Assembly (NCBI RefSeq): GCF_001908375.1
Contig: NZ_CP017244.1
Location: 1,302,001-1,366,000 of the forward strand
Origin: Rhizobium etli 8C-3
GTDB taxonomy: Bacteria > Pseudomonadota > Alphaproteobacteria > Rhizobiales > Rhizobiaceae
DNA length: 64,000 bases
Reading direction: 5' to 3'
The position numbers and the translations under genes were made by a program. The notes under the pieces were generated by a model that saw only the letters and a list, made by a program, of their open reading frames with translations, had not been told where the DNA came from and searched no databases. Shown piece by piece: positions 63,831 through 64,000 of the stretch (its first letter is position 1; the number at the start of each line of letters is the position of its first letter).

Positions 63831-64000
63831 TGCCGGCGGCCGACACGCTCGCCATGCAACACCCGCTGATTGCCAATGATTTCAGTGGTGATTGGCTTCA
63901 TTCGATCCGGTCGATTCGCTAACTCCGCGCCGGCTTCCTTGTCATCCATCGAATATGTCGATCGACTCGGCTCGTCCCTTCAGACGAGGCAAGTCGACAC
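63831..64000. other. Right-hand end, no gene recognised
   Basis: 170 bp after fabI with no recognisable gene. GCCAAT and ATTGGC (about 63873-63897) form a 6-bp inverted repeat with a long loop, too weak for a confident terminator. Confidence 0.3.

Noticed and set aside
1..64000. tRNA, rRNA, CRISPR arrays, phage integrase or replication genes
   Set aside because: Looked for on both strands. No cloverleaf with a CCA-type end, spaced repeats, integrase motifs or Rep proteins were recognised. A tool search (tRNAscan, CRISPR finder) would be decisive.

Overview
The window looks like a replicon of a Rhizobiaceae alphaproteobacterium (Rhizobium/Sinorhizobium/Agrobacterium type). The reasons are the high GC, the density of ABC importers with GntR/FadR regulators, a uronate dehydrogenase of the Agrobacterium kind, small protein families typical of rhizobia (DUF2937, DUF6481, DUF1194), and a microoxic FNR/FixK-type box. 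No rRNA, tRNA, CRISPR array, replication or conjugation gene was seen. A plasmid or chromid is plausible, but that is inference.

Layout. (1) 1-17.6 kb: one sugar-acid catabolic locus in two divergent operons. The minus operon reads GntR regulator, uronate dehydrogenase, SMP-30 lactonase, DHDPS-family dehydratase, then a five-gene Opp/Dpp-type importer. The plus operon reads a second Opp-type importer with a fused double ATPase, then two enolase-superfamily acid-sugar dehydratases. Together they can import a uronide or oligosaccharide and take a uronate through lactone, aldarate and keto-deoxy-aldarate. (2) 17.9-26.7 kb: a complete high-affinity potassium operon kdpFABCDE. It is preceded by a 27-residue membrane peptide gene and followed by a broken ptsN-like gene. 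(3) 26.9-32.6 kb: sulfate importer sbp-cysTWA, a 1-Cys peroxiredoxin and a persulfide dioxygenase-rhodanese fusion. (4) 32.7-38.8 kb, minus strand: a GntR regulator, a Cys/Met-metabolism PLP enzyme and a sugar-type (CUT1) ABC importer. (5) 39-54 kb: a loose accessory or stress region with small hypothetical genes, an IS630 transposase remnant, YihY, DUF883, two GGDEF genes (one frameshifted), a vWA protein, a fatty acid desaturase, a cold-shock gene with a long leader, and several broken genes. (6) 54.4-63.8 kb: a putative oxygen-limitation block with glycogen phosphorylase, a histidine phosphatase and an internally deleted class I aldolase. It ends in a four-gene operon (DUF3141 PhaC-like, phosphotransacetylase, acetate kinase, enoyl-ACP reductase) behind a perfect FNR/FixK palindrome.

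Frameshifted or deleted genes cluster at 39-58 kb (plus the ptsN remnant), while the large metabolic operons are intact. This points to real decay of the accessory part rather than uniformly poor sequence.
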